Source of the DNA: Lineus longissimus
Taxonomy: Eukaryota > Nemertea > Pilidiophora > Heteronemertea > Lineidae
Reading direction: 5' to 3'
Assembly (NCBI RefSeq): GCF_910592395.1
Contig: NC_088316.1
Location: forward strand, 5,580,001-5,644,000
Length of the DNA stretch: 64,000 nt
Below the pieces are notes generated by a model. The model was not told the origin of the DNA and made no database searches. It saw only the letters and a list, made by a program, of their open reading frames with translations. Numbering within the stretch: the first letter of the stretch is position 1; each line of letters opens with the position of its first letter. A program made the translations under genes and the position numbers. Shown piece by piece: positions 55,461 through 64,000 of the stretch.

Positions 55461-56064
55461 TTTAAAGGTCTAATGCGTTCTTTAACTGGTGGTCCAGGAA
55501 AATAAAAATGCAGTTAAATACATGATGCCTTAGGGCAGGAAATATGCCTTTAATTGACGATTTTCTACCCCGGTATTTATAGTATTTTTATAGCGGTCTA
55601 GACAACAGCTATTACAGACACTTTTATTCGGTGTGTATTTACGCAATGTCCTTGAGGACACTTTCGATGGTTTTGAAGCAGTTTGCATGTACCTTTTATG
55701 GTAAAATTCAATGGTTTTCATAGCATGTCTGACGGATCAGTTCATTTAAAGTATGATAAATTATCTGATTCAAATGTACACAAGTCATAATCTGATTCCC
55801 AGCCCCTGACACCATTAATAATCTAAATCCGTCATCCTGACACCATTGATAATCTGATTCCCACACCCTGACACCATGCTGATCTGACTCCCACTCCCTC
55901 ACACCATTTATAATCTGATTCCAACAACCTGACACCATGCCTGATCTGATTCCCACTCCCTGAGCATTCATGTACTGATTCCTGCTCCCTAACAGCATTC
56001 ATAATCTAGTTTCCACTCCCTGACACCATTCATAATCTGATTCCTTTTCATTCATACATTGTAG
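55461..56064 (+). repeat. Unit B pre-gene region with ~31-bp minisatellite
   Basis: Matches unit A 37573-38178. The minisatellite CTGATTCCCACTCCCTGACACCATT occupies about 55790-56050, with one unit fewer or altered compared with A. Confidence 0.75.
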
Positions 56065-56324
56065 ATGTCGTAGCAGAGGTCACTGATGATAAATCACTAC
56101 CAAAACAAGAGCAATAACCTGAGAAAACTAATCGCGAAACTGGTAAAGTTAGCAGATAAACTGTACAATCTCCGTGACAAGTAGGTTGGACAGATGATCG
56201 AGTAGTGGAATATTTTGAATGGGCAAAGAAGGTGATTGACAGAGTCTGTGGAACGAATAAAGCATTGGAGGACACTTTAGATGCCACGTTGGCAGCACGT
56301 GGAATTTCAGTAGTCCTAGATTAA
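56065..56324 (+). pseudogene. HDDC3: HDDC3 (MESH1) last-exon relic, unit B
   Basis: Same blocks and same breaks as the unit A relic: EVTDDKSLPKQE, KLVKLADKLYNLRD, then YFEWAKKVIDRVCGTNKALEDTL and LAARGI before TAA. Unit B keeps the family's YFEWA where unit A has YFESA. B has AAGTAGG where A has AAGTTGG, giving one more stop. The shared deletion and frame shifts show the exon was dead before the units duplicated. Confidence 0.75.
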
Positions 56325-56370
56325 TTCTAACCGGTTAGGTGCGTAAACATTTAACATCATAGCTAGCCAG

Positions 56371-57064
56371 GTGTCCTTGCTGAGCAAGGACAGTTATTCA
56401 CATTGGGAAAAAAAACGATTCAAATGCAAAAATTGTGCGAAATCATTTTCAAAGAATAGACATCTATTGACTCATGAACGTATTCACACAGGAGAAAAAC
56501 CATTCCAATGCAAATATTGTGAGAAAGTGTTTTCATGGAAGGTGACTTTATTGACTCATGAACATATTCACACAGGAGAAAAACCATTCCAATGCAAATA
56601 TTGTGAGAAATTATTTTCACGTATGGAGACTCTTTTAACACATGAAAGTATTCACACAGGAGGAGAATTATACAGATGTGTTCAGTGCGAGAAATCATTT
56701 GTAGCCAAGCAAGTACTTGTAAGACAAATTCGCATTCACACAGGAGAAAAAGCATTCCAGTGCAAATATTGTGAGAAGTAATTTCACGTAGGTTTTGTCT
56801 TTTAACTCATGAACGTATTCACACAGGAGAAAAGCCATTTAGATGCAAATGTTGCGAGAAATCATTTTCGCGTATTGGGACTCTTTTAACTCATTTAAGT
56901 ATTCAAACAGGAAAAGAATTATTCAGATGTGTACAGTGTGAGAAATAATTTGTAACCAAGCAAGTGCTTGTAAGACATGTAGGGAAAATCTATTGACTCA
57001 TGAACGTATTCACACTGGAGAAAAACCATTCTAGTGCATATATTGTGAGAAATCATTTTCACGT
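56371..57064 (+). pseudogene. Disrupted 5' zinc-finger array of unit B
   Basis: A 136-codon frame (56371-56781) encodes four to five C2H2 fingers from [23 protein letters not shown] on. A short deletion at 'GAGAAGTAATTTCACG' (56775) shifts the frame, TAA interrupts 'CEK*FVT' near 56947, an internal loss joins two fingers near 56983, and TAG replaces Gln in 'KPF*CIYC' at 57032. The next open frame begins at 57065. Confidence 0.7.
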
Positions 57065-59788
57065 ATGGGACATCTATTGACTCATGAACGCATTCACACA
57101 GGAGAAAAACCATTCCGATGCAAATACTGTGAGAAAGTGTTTTCATGGAAGGTGTCTTTTTTGACTCAATTCCAGTGCAAAAACTGTGAGAAATCATTTT
57201 CACGTAGGGATGGTCTTTTAACTCATGAACATATTCACGCAGGAGAAAAGCCATTCAGATGTAAATATTGTGAGAAATCGTTTTCAGATAAGGCAAGTCT
57301 ATTGACTCGTGAACATTTTCACACAGGAGAAAAACCATTCCAGTGCAAACATTGTGAGGAATCATTTTCAGGTATGGAGACTCTTTTAAGTCATGAAAGT
57401 ATTCACACAGGAGAAGAATTATTCAGATGTGTACAGTGTGAGAAATCATTTGTATCAAAGGCAGTACTTGTAAGACATATTCGCATTCACACAGGAGAAA
57501 AACCATTCCAGTGCAAATACTGTGAAAAATTATTTTCATGTGGGGGAAACCTATTGACTCATGAACGTATTCACAAAGGAGAAAAACCATTCCAGTGCAA
57601 ATATTGTGAGAAATCATTTTCACTTCGGGGACATCTATTGAGTCATGAACGCATTCACACAGGAGAAAAGCCATTCCAGTGCAAATATTGTGTGAAATCA
57701 TTTTCACATAAGGGAAATCTATTGACTCATGAACGCATTCACACAGGAGAAAAGCCATTCCAGTGCAAATATTGTGAGAAATCATTTTCACGGCAGGGAA
57801 ATGTATTGACTCATGAACGCATTCACACAGGAGAAAAGCCATTCCGATGTAAATATTGTGAGAAATCGTTTTCAGAGAAGGCAAGTCTATTGACTCATGA
57901 ATGTCTTCACACAGGAAAAAAATTATTCAGTTGTGTACAGTGTGAGAAATCATTTGTAACCAAGCAAGGGCTTAAAAGACATATTCGCATTCACACAGGA
58001 GAAAAACCATTCCAGTGCAAATACTGTGAAAAATTATTTTCATGTAGGGGAAATCTATTGACTCATGAACGCATTCACACAGGAAAAAAATTATTCAGTT
58101 GTGTACAGTGTGAGAAATCATTTGTAACCAAGCAAGATCTTAAAAGACATATTCGCATTCACACAGGAGAAAAACCATTCCAGTGCAAATACTGTGAAAA
58201 ATTATTTTCATGTAGGGGAAATCTATTGACTCATGAACGCATTCACACAGGAAAAAAACCATTCCAATGCAAATACTGTGAGAAAGTGTTTTTAAGGAAG
58301 TTTAGTTTATTGACTCATGAACGTATTCACATAAGAGGAAAGCCATTCAGATGTAAATATTGTGAGAAATCGTTTTCAGAGAAGGCAAGTCTATTGACTC
58401 GTGAATGTAGTCACGCAGGAGAAGAGCCATTCAGGTGTGTACAATGTGATAAAAAATTTGTCTCAAAGTTGGCTCTTGTCGGACCTAGTCGTGCTCATGC
58501 AGGTGACAAACCATTCCAACTTTGCTTCAACTGTAAATATTTTCATAAATCCTTCGAGAGCGATTCTGACTCAAAAAAACATGAGGGCAGCTACAATGAT
58601 ACTGATCGCAAATCTTTGAATGTGTCTATTGAAAGTCTTGGCAAGGACAAACGGGTCAAGTCAAAAAGTGGCAAAGCTATGAAAAGGTCTTGCCCATGTT
58701 CTCGTCCTGAGCAAACTGTTGTTGAAAGTGAACCTGTAGCAGAACTAACCAGTCATTTAGATAGCAATAATTCTCTAAATGTACAAAACCCAAAAGCTGC
58801 ATATTTTGCGTCGAATGAATGTTTGATCAGCAGTGAGGCTGTGAGTAAGGTAGCGATGTTGCCTGCTGTAGTTGGGTGTTCTGACATGTTTATCAAGGAC
58901 GCAGCTGCAAAAATGACTGCTATCAATGGAAATGAAACTGTTGATCTGGGTACTGCCAAAACTGAGGAATGTCAGGTTTTGCGGCTGGCTGTGAAACGAG
59001 ATTCGATTGATCATCATTCTAATCAGCTGGGAAATGTTAAAATTGAACTCATTGACATGTTTGCTGCCGACCAGTCTGATGGAAGAGTTGAACCAGCTCA
59101 CACATCTGCTACAGGGCAGTCCAGAGCTGAACTAGACATTCGTGCTGTTCATGTTAAAGGGGAGAGAAATGTCAAAAATGGGGCCGTTAACCTGCCACCT
59201 ACACAGTTTGACTTTTTTATAGGAGGACTATGTCAATCTGATATGTCACCTATAGAACAGACCAATGTTAAAAGCGAACCAACTGACATGTCTCCTATAG
59301 AACAGATCAATATCAAAAGTGAGCCATGTGACATGTCTCTTCTAGAACAAGGTTATGTCTTACAGGTAGTTGGATCATGTGACATGTATCCTACAGATCA
59401 GGCTAATGTCAAAAGTGAGCCAGGTGATATGTCTCTGTTAGAACAGGCCAAGGTGTTAAGTGAGCCAGATAACTTGTCTCCTATTAAGCAGGTTGATATC
59501 AAAACCGAACTATGTGACATTTCTCCTGTAAAGTTGGCCAATTGCAAAAGTGAAATATGTGACACATCTCCTATAGATCAGGTCAATGTAAAAAATGAAG
59601 CTTGTGACATATCTCCTTTAGAGCAGGCGAGTGTGAAAAGTGAGTCATACGATGACATGTCTCAAGCAGGGCATGTTACGGTAGAGCAGGAAAACTCGAG
59701 TGGTGCACAGGTTGATATGTCCAAGATTGATGAATACATTGCGGTGTTTGATCGCTGGGCAGAAATGTTGTGTGAAAATACAGGTTAG
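57065..59788 (+). CDS. C2H2 zinc-finger protein with psi-K-x-E repeat tail, unit B, 907 codons
   Basis: Open to TAG at 59786-59788. Starts inside a finger ([11 protein letters not shown]). A second finger has lost its His pair by a deletion (SWKVSFLTQFQCKNC). About 16 good C2H2 modules follow, with TGEKPF linkers. The last two are damaged: LVGPSRAH lacks the first zinc His, and CKYFHKSF lacks the second Cys. The linker and tail match unit A closely, with ~10 motif repeats (PIEQTNVKSEP, PIEQINIKSEPC, VDIKTE, VNVKNE, ASVKSES) and the same last residues. Only one copy of the 444-bp block. Recognition-helix residues differ from unit A in several fingers. Likely a nuclear DNA-binding factor if expressed; the missing original start makes expression uncertain. 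Confidence 0.75.
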   Translation: MGHLLTHERIHTGEKPFRCKYCEKVFSWKVSFLTQFQCKNCEKSFSRRDGLLTHEHIHAGEKPFRCKYCEKSFSDKASLLTREHFHTGEKPFQCKHCEESFSGMETLLSHESIHTGEELFRCVQCEKSFVSKAVLVRHIRIHTGEKPFQCKYCEKLFSCGGNLLTHERIHKGEKPFQCKYCEKSFSLRGHLLSHERIHTGEKPFQCKYCVKSFSHKGNLLTHERIHTGEKPFQCKYCEKSFSRQGNVLTHERIHTGEKPFRCKYCEKSFSEKASLLTHECLHTGKKLFSCVQCEKSFVTKQGLKRHIRIHTGEKPFQCKYCEKLFSCRGNLLTHERIHTGKKLFSCVQCEKSFVTKQDLKRHIRIHTGEKPFQCKYCEKLFSCRGNLLTHERIHTGKKPFQCKYCEKVFLRKFSLLTHERIHIRGKPFRCKYCEKSFSEKASLLTRECSHAGEEPFRCVQCDKKFVSKLALVGPSRAHAGDKPFQLCFNCKYFHKSFESDSDSKKHEGSYNDTDRKSLNVSIESLGKDKRVKSKSGKAMKRSCPCSRPEQTVVESEPVAELTSHLDSNNSLNVQNPKAAYFASNECLISSEAVSKVAMLPAVVGCSDMFIKDAAAKMTAINGNETVDLGTAKTEECQVLRLAVKRDSIDHHSNQLGNVKIELIDMFAADQSDGRVEPAHTSATGQSRAELDIRAVHVKGERNVKNGAVNLPPTQFDFFIGGLCQSDMSPIEQTNVKSEPTDMSPIEQINIKSEPCDMSLLEQGYVLQVVGSCDMYPTDQANVKSEPGDMSLLEQAKVLSEPDNLSPIKQVDIKTELCDISPVKLANCKSEICDTSPIDQVNVKNEACDISPLEQASVKSESYDDMSQAGHVTVEQENSSGAQVDMSKIDEYIAVFDRWAEMLCENTG

Positions 59789-59990
59789 GTGAAGACAGTA
59801 AAGACAATAATAGGGCCGTTTAGACGTACAGACGACAACCCGAATATGGTTTAAATTTTTCTCGTCTAAATGCAAAAATCAGGATCAGTGTGGTCCCATC
59901 CGGAATTGAAAAAAACATCGATCGAGGTACTTTTAATCTAGATGCATCCGGATCAAAAGTGTTGTCTGAACCCAAATGGAAACCGAATCC
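59789..59990 (+). other. 3' UTR of the unit B zinc-finger gene, proximal part
   Basis: Matches 42105-42306 of unit A up to the insertion point GAATCC. It resumes at 60434. Confidence 0.7.
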
Positions 59991-60433
59991 GAGACAAGAC
60001 CACTAATGAATATTCATAGGTTGGAGGGTCGAGGCCTATCAATTAGACGAGTGCATGTTTTTTACTCTCAAGTACATATTTGGAGAGGTATTGAAAAAAT
60101 ATTTGCTGTGGCAAGTCTACAGATATAAAGAAATTATTTGATGAAAAAATTAATTTCGAATTTTGCTAATTGGGTAATAGGAGGCGTGTTTTGAGTTTTT
60201 TCTACCAGTTGGCTGAAAACAGTGGAAATATCAAAGTCTGTCTAATTTGTCGATTATAAAAAAATTTCCGTGGTCAATCACCAATTTCCATCGCACCAGT
60301 TACTCGCAAGACTAACCCGTATATCATATCCGAATTTCAGTTTCACTACTTGACGCATTCTTTGATGCGTCGCGGTCAAACATTGACAATTTAACTGCTA
60401 AAAGGCTTAAAAAATCAATTGTGGTCTTGTCTC
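59991..60433. mobile_element. 443-bp TIR element inserted in the unit B 3' UTR
   Basis: Perfect 13-bp inverted ends GAGACAAGACCAC and GTGGTCTTGTCTC. The 4-bp ATCC is duplicated at 59987-59990 and 60434-60437. Unit A shows the uninterrupted site (AACCGAATCCGGATTC, about 42300-42315). No transposase frame. A 4-bp duplication is seen for Chapaev/CMC-type elements; that assignment is tentative. A second copy is at 18348. Confidence 0.92.
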
Positions 60434-62166
60434 ATCCGGATTCATTTTACCTGGGTGCATGTGCACTAACGTTTTTTTACACCTCCACAAGCAACAGGTA
60501 TTGGAGAGTTCCACATCTACGGAAATATATACGTTCAGATGAGACCGGGTTGCGCTGATTGTCTAATTGCAGGCATTTTTTGAGACGTGAGCGTGGTTTG
60601 ATCCGATCGCATCCGGTTCCGATATGAATCTTTTTTTTTTCTCCTGCCCTGGCCCTTATATAACTGTTGTATTCGCTTGTTATAGTCAGTGGTGATTCAA
60701 AAAGGCGACTGGTCTTAGTCTTTTATATGGGATGTTTGGTTGCCTCTTCTATGATCGTGTTTTAGCATGTTCGTTTATGGAAACAGATCATGAGATTAAT
60801 ACATTGTGTAAGCGCTTGAGTGAATACAATAAAATACAATAACATTTTTAAATAGCCTGGATTGGGTTGGATTTCCATACAACTTTCAAGGAACTTCGTT
60901 GATCTATAAACTATCAAGACATCCAAGTCACATACCTTGACTCCCTCCGAAGGGCACTCTAACCTGCCTGCTCAAAGGACACCCGGTATTGCAGCAAGTG
61001 TTTTGATCCTGAGCCCCTCCATAGGACACCTAGTAAGAGGCTAGATCCTGACCCCTTCGAAGGGCACTGAAGAAGGCAGCAAGAGGTTTGCCTCTCCCAC
61101 GACCCATTCCACCATGACTGAGTTCTCGTGACCCCCAACGAAGGACAATCCTTAAGCCAGCCCTCCTGATCCCTCCAAAGACCACTTTGTAAGGCAGCAA
61201 GTGGCTTTGCCATTGACCACTTTCAAAGCACAATCTGTGAGGCAGCTATACACTTGTCCTTGACCCGCCAAAGGGTACTCTGCAACTAGGCAGCCAGTGG
61301 CTTTCTCCTGACCCCTCCAAAGAACACTCCAGAAGGCAGCCAGTACGTGGCTTGCTCCTTACCCCTCCAAAGACCACCTTGTGAGGCAGCCAGTGTCTTG
61401 CTGCAGCCCTTGGAGCGACTTGAATATTCACTTCCACCGCCCGGCCACTGCGTCGGCATCGAAGGCTCTAAAGTTATAACGTTTTAACTACATCGGCTTT
61501 ATTGATGTGTGAATACCAAACCTTGGACAACTTTTATGCAATTCGGTGGTGTTGGGAAACGTTCGGGCAATCTCCGGTTACCCTTTGGGGATGTCGGCAT
61601 CACTGGCACCGGCACCAGAATGATTTCATTCGGGAGTGATCAGAAACGTTCGGACAATCTCCGATTCCCTTTGGGGATGACGGCATGAAGCAACGTCAGC
61701 ATCACCGGCACCGGCACCAGAATGATTTCATTCGGTAGTTATCGAAAACGTTCAGGCAATGTCCGATTCTTCATTTATGATGGATGAGAGCATATAAGAG
61801 CGTCGGCGGCACCGGCATATTTGAAATAATTCCAAACTTTCCAAACGTTCGGGCGATCTCCGATTTCTCGTTTTGGTGGAAAACAATTACAACTCTATAT
61901 TGTAAGATAAAATTCGGAACATTCATCACTTGAAATTCCTTCATAGCTGGATTGTTTAATAGTTTAAATTTCCCGCGTCCCAAGATGACGTGGCGGTGTC
62001 GCGCTGTGAGATGTGTAGCTTGCGCTTTTCCGATTTGCTAAGGAAACGCCCATTGGACGACGGGTGTGTTTGGAAAGAAATCAATGATAAAACAATGTTA
62101 AACATATAATATGGGCAGACTGGTAAGTTAAGGAATATAGAAGAATGTATAGAAACTGGTAATAGT
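60434..62166 (+). repeat. Unit B 3' flank: UTR remainder, minisatellite, AACGTTCGG repeats
   Basis: AATAAA at 60828-60833. The CCTCCAAAGACCAC minisatellite is at 60940-61410 and intact where unit A carries the retrotransposon. AACGTTCGG/CCGGCACCGGCACC repeats lie at 61555-61880. No gene. Confidence 0.65.
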
Positions 62167-62544
62167 TGTTAAATGAGTAGGCATTGTGTTATAGCAGAAA
62201 TATTTGTCTTCAATGTGGGCTGTTTCTCCGGCACGTGGGTTTTGCTGAGAAACATAGGCAATGCACTGCTGTCGTCTATTGTTCGGAAGTTGAACTACAA
62301 CACAGTTTCATTCATGTATAGTGATAATTCATATACTAGTAAGCCTCATAATTTGGTTCTAGTTTATTGCATAAGATGTATATTCCAAATTGTAAACAAC
62401 TGTTTGTAATTGTTTCTTTTCAGAATTCAAATAACAAAACCAAACTACGTTGTGGAATTACGAATAAACGTTTGAGTTATAGAAAAAGTCAAATCCTGAG
62501 TCCATGTGATTTCGTCTATTCTATAAGCACACCTGGTCGCTCCA
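62167..62544 (+). repeat. Putative 5' LTR of the BEL/Pao element (unit B)
   Basis: Same TGTTAAATG...CGCTCCA segment as 49141-49517. Here it is followed 33 nt later by the gag ATG, as expected for a 5' LTR plus a short leader. No convincing primer-binding site was assigned. Confidence 0.5.
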
Positions 62545-62577
62545 CAATTTGAATTCAATTGGAAGGAAAACGTAACA

Positions 62578-64000
62578 ATGGCAGCTGCTGAAGCTAAGAA
62601 GGAAAGAGGGATCGCCAAAGGTGGTAAAACTAGAGCCGATAAGACACTATACGGGTTGATTGGAAGAAAACGACCTCTTGTAGTAGTTGAAGCAGCATAT
62701 CAGAAAGCCTTGGAGGCCTATCAGGAACTAGTTGGAAGACATAAAGCTTACCTGCGTACTCTTGATGCAGTGGATATTGAAACGGAAGATGCGTGGTTGG
62801 AAGCACATTCAGATAAGTGTGACCAATGGGGATACGACGTAAATGACTATGCCGCCACGTTTATTACCCCGGCTGTTTCACCCCCTGTAGCTGTTCCACC
62901 TCCCGCGCCAATACCAGGGACTGCTCGCAAACTTGACTTTAAGGTGGACAGAGTGGATAAACCTGCCTTCAGCGGGAAAGTTCTTGATTACTTTCAATTC
63001 CGGAAGGATTTTAAGTTCGTGTATACTAAGTCTGCTGAAGAAGAAGCTTTGTACTGTCTTAGAAAAGCTGTATCGGATGAAGTGCGAAAGTGGTTAGTTG
63101 CAGTGGACTCCTTATCTGAAGCATGGACCGTCCTAGACCAACAATACGGGGACCCACGAATAATCTCGGATGCAGTGTTAAACACTCTGGCGAAAGACAA
63201 GCCGGTACCAGAAGAGGACAGCACAAAGTTTGCGAATTTCTACCACGAAATAAGGAATGCCAAAAACATCCTGGGAGAAATGCATCGAGCGAACGATTTA
63301 GACAATTCGACGACCCTGGCTACAATCATATCCAAGTTGTGCTACAGTGACAAACTCAAATGGGCACGATTCCAACTAGAAAAAACTGTTGATCCCAATG
63401 TTGATAATTTTTTGCAATTTATGAACATAGAAATGAAAATCAAGCGTATAGCTGGTGCAGAGATTCGTAGTGGGGCTGTGGGTAACCACAGCAGTAGTCA
63501 AAAGTCCGGAAAGGTTTGCGCGGAAACAGCGAAATTGCGCAATGAGGCCGCAACCTCACACCCTACGGTGTCATTTGCTAAACCTAGAGCCTCTCCGTCT
63601 ATGGCCGCGTTCGCATCCAATAGGGAATCGCCTAAATCATGTTGGTTTTGCGCTGGTCAGCATTGTCCGCAAGAATGTGACAAATTTCATCAGTTGAGCT
63701 TACCACAGCGTTTGGCAGAAGTCAGGAAAAACAAATGTTGCTATTTCTGTTTAAATAAGCATTATAGTCCTTGCAGGCAGAGAAAGAAGTGCACTCAGCT
63801 AACCGGAAGTAACCCGTGCAAATACAGTCATCATGTTCTACTCCATGGAGCCCCCTTCGACAGTCCTACTCCAAATGCCACTCCAACTGCTAGTATGACA
63901 GGGATTGAAGGTGCCCTGACCAACTCCACTTCAGCAGAAGATAAGAGTCTTCTTCCGGTAATCCAGGCTGACATTCTCAATATGGGTAATGGTCTCAAGA
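62578..64000 (+). CDS. Gag (start of Gag-Pol) of a BEL/Pao LTR retrotransposon, runs off the window
   Basis: ATG in AACAATGGC context opens a frame with no stop for 474 codons to the window end. Residues ~125-300 match the Pao-type Gag domain (DUF1759 style): LDFKVDRVDKPAFSGKVLDY, FRKDF, then CLRKAVSDEVRKWLVAVD and QQYGDPRII. Residues ~355-410 form the paired Cys/His motifs typical of BEL elements (CWFCAGQHCPQEC and CCYFCLNKHYSPC). After them, SLLPVIQADILN is the usual entry to the aspartic protease. N-terminal residues are Lys-rich. The rest of pol and the 3' LTR lie beyond 64000. Apparently intact so far. Confidence 0.88.
   Translation, partial: MAAAEAKKERGIAKGGKTRADKTLYGLIGRKRPLVVVEAAYQKALEAYQELVGRHKAYLRTLDAVDIETEDAWLEAHSDKCDQWGYDVNDYAATFITPAVSPPVAVPPPAPIPGTARKLDFKVDRVDKPAFSGKVLDYFQFRKDFKFVYTKSAEEEALYCLRKAVSDEVRKWLVAVDSLSEAWTVLDQQYGDPRIISDAVLNTLAKDKPVPEEDSTKFANFYHEIRNAKNILGEMHRANDLDNSTTLATIISKLCYSDKLKWARFQLEKTVDPNVDNFLQFMNIEMKIKRIAGAEIRSGAVGNHSSSQKSGKVCAETAKLRNEAATSHPTVSFAKPRASPSMAAFASNRESPKSCWFCAGQHCPQECDKFHQLSLPQRLAEVRKNKCCYFCLNKHYSPCRQRKKCTQLTGSNPCKYSHHVLLHGAPFDSPTPNATPTASMTGIEGALTNSTSAEDKSLLPVIQADILNMGNGLK

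Larger units (their letters stand above)
34895..62544 (+). repeat. Tandem segmental duplication array (units C, A and B)
   Basis: Three head-to-tail units share order and sequence. C: 34895-37080 (partial). A: about 37080-51400. B: about 53921-62544. Matching landmarks include the block beginning ATAACTTGAAGGTTAATGCATTA (37155 and 53924), the CTGATTCCC minisatellite, the HDDC3 relic, the zinc-finger gene, its AATAAA, the CCTCCAAAGACCAC minisatellite, the AACGTTCGG repeats and the LTR at 49141/62167. The unit end 'TTTACTCCGGGTAGGTTTAT...' occurs at 36144 (end of C) and 50546 (end of A). Confidence 0.85.

Overview
This is a window of animal nuclear DNA. The genes are split by GT-AG introns. There are intron-bearing tRNA-Tyr genes, C2H2 zinc-finger arrays with TGEKP linkers, a class A GPCR, and many eukaryotic transposon classes (Ty3/mdg4-type, BEL/Pao, CR1-like LINE, foldback and MITE elements). 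The words TACATGTA and TAGGCCTA recur throughout. Together with the transposon mix, this suggests a marine invertebrate (echinoderm, hemichordate or lophotrochozoan grade). The exact phylum cannot be fixed from sequence alone.

Left third (1-29 kb). This part is gene-sparse with single-copy genes. In order: the last exon of a LamG/jelly-roll lectin-like protein; a three-exon 339-residue rhodopsin-class GPCR that lacks the usual extracellular disulfide; an unrecognised 273-residue protein; a tandem cluster of three intact and one decayed tRNA-Tyr genes; a minus-strand four-exon secreted/single-pass Cys-rich membrane protein of Shisa/CYYR1 type; and a two-exon secreted His/Asp-rich, Cys-rich protein. 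Several short inverted-repeat elements with visible target-site duplications lie between them.

Middle (29-35 kb). A hAT-like nonautonomous DNA element is followed by a degenerate minisatellite broken by a dead LINE. Then comes a three-exon SMIM20 (MITRAC7) orthologue, whose first intron carries an ~830 bp foldback element and whose second carries a small MITE.

Right half (35-64 kb). This is a tandem segmental-duplication array with at least three units. The full unit runs: inverse minisatellite, decayed HDDC3/MESH1 last exon, C2H2 zinc-finger gene, 3' flank minisatellite. The zinc-finger proteins end in ~10 repeats of a 16-17 residue motif centred on a psi-K-x-E (SUMO acceptor-like) site. 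Unit C (about 34.9-37.1 kb) keeps only part of that C-terminus. Unit A (about 37.1-51.4 kb) and unit B (from about 53.9 kb) each keep a 900-residue open frame with a disrupted 5' finger array. The units differ by clean insertions and rearrangements that act as empty-site controls for each other: a 5.1 kb Ty3/mdg4-type retrotransposon (A only), a 443 bp TIR element (B only), a 1.1 kb repeat bearing CTCF-core-like words (B only), an in-frame 444 bp tandem duplication inside the finger array (A only), a CR1-like LINE at the A/B junction, and a BEL/Pao element that appears as a solo LTR in A but continues into gag in B.

No operons, CRISPR arrays or bacterial features are present. All functions are read from sequence motifs and remembered family features. 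No search was run.
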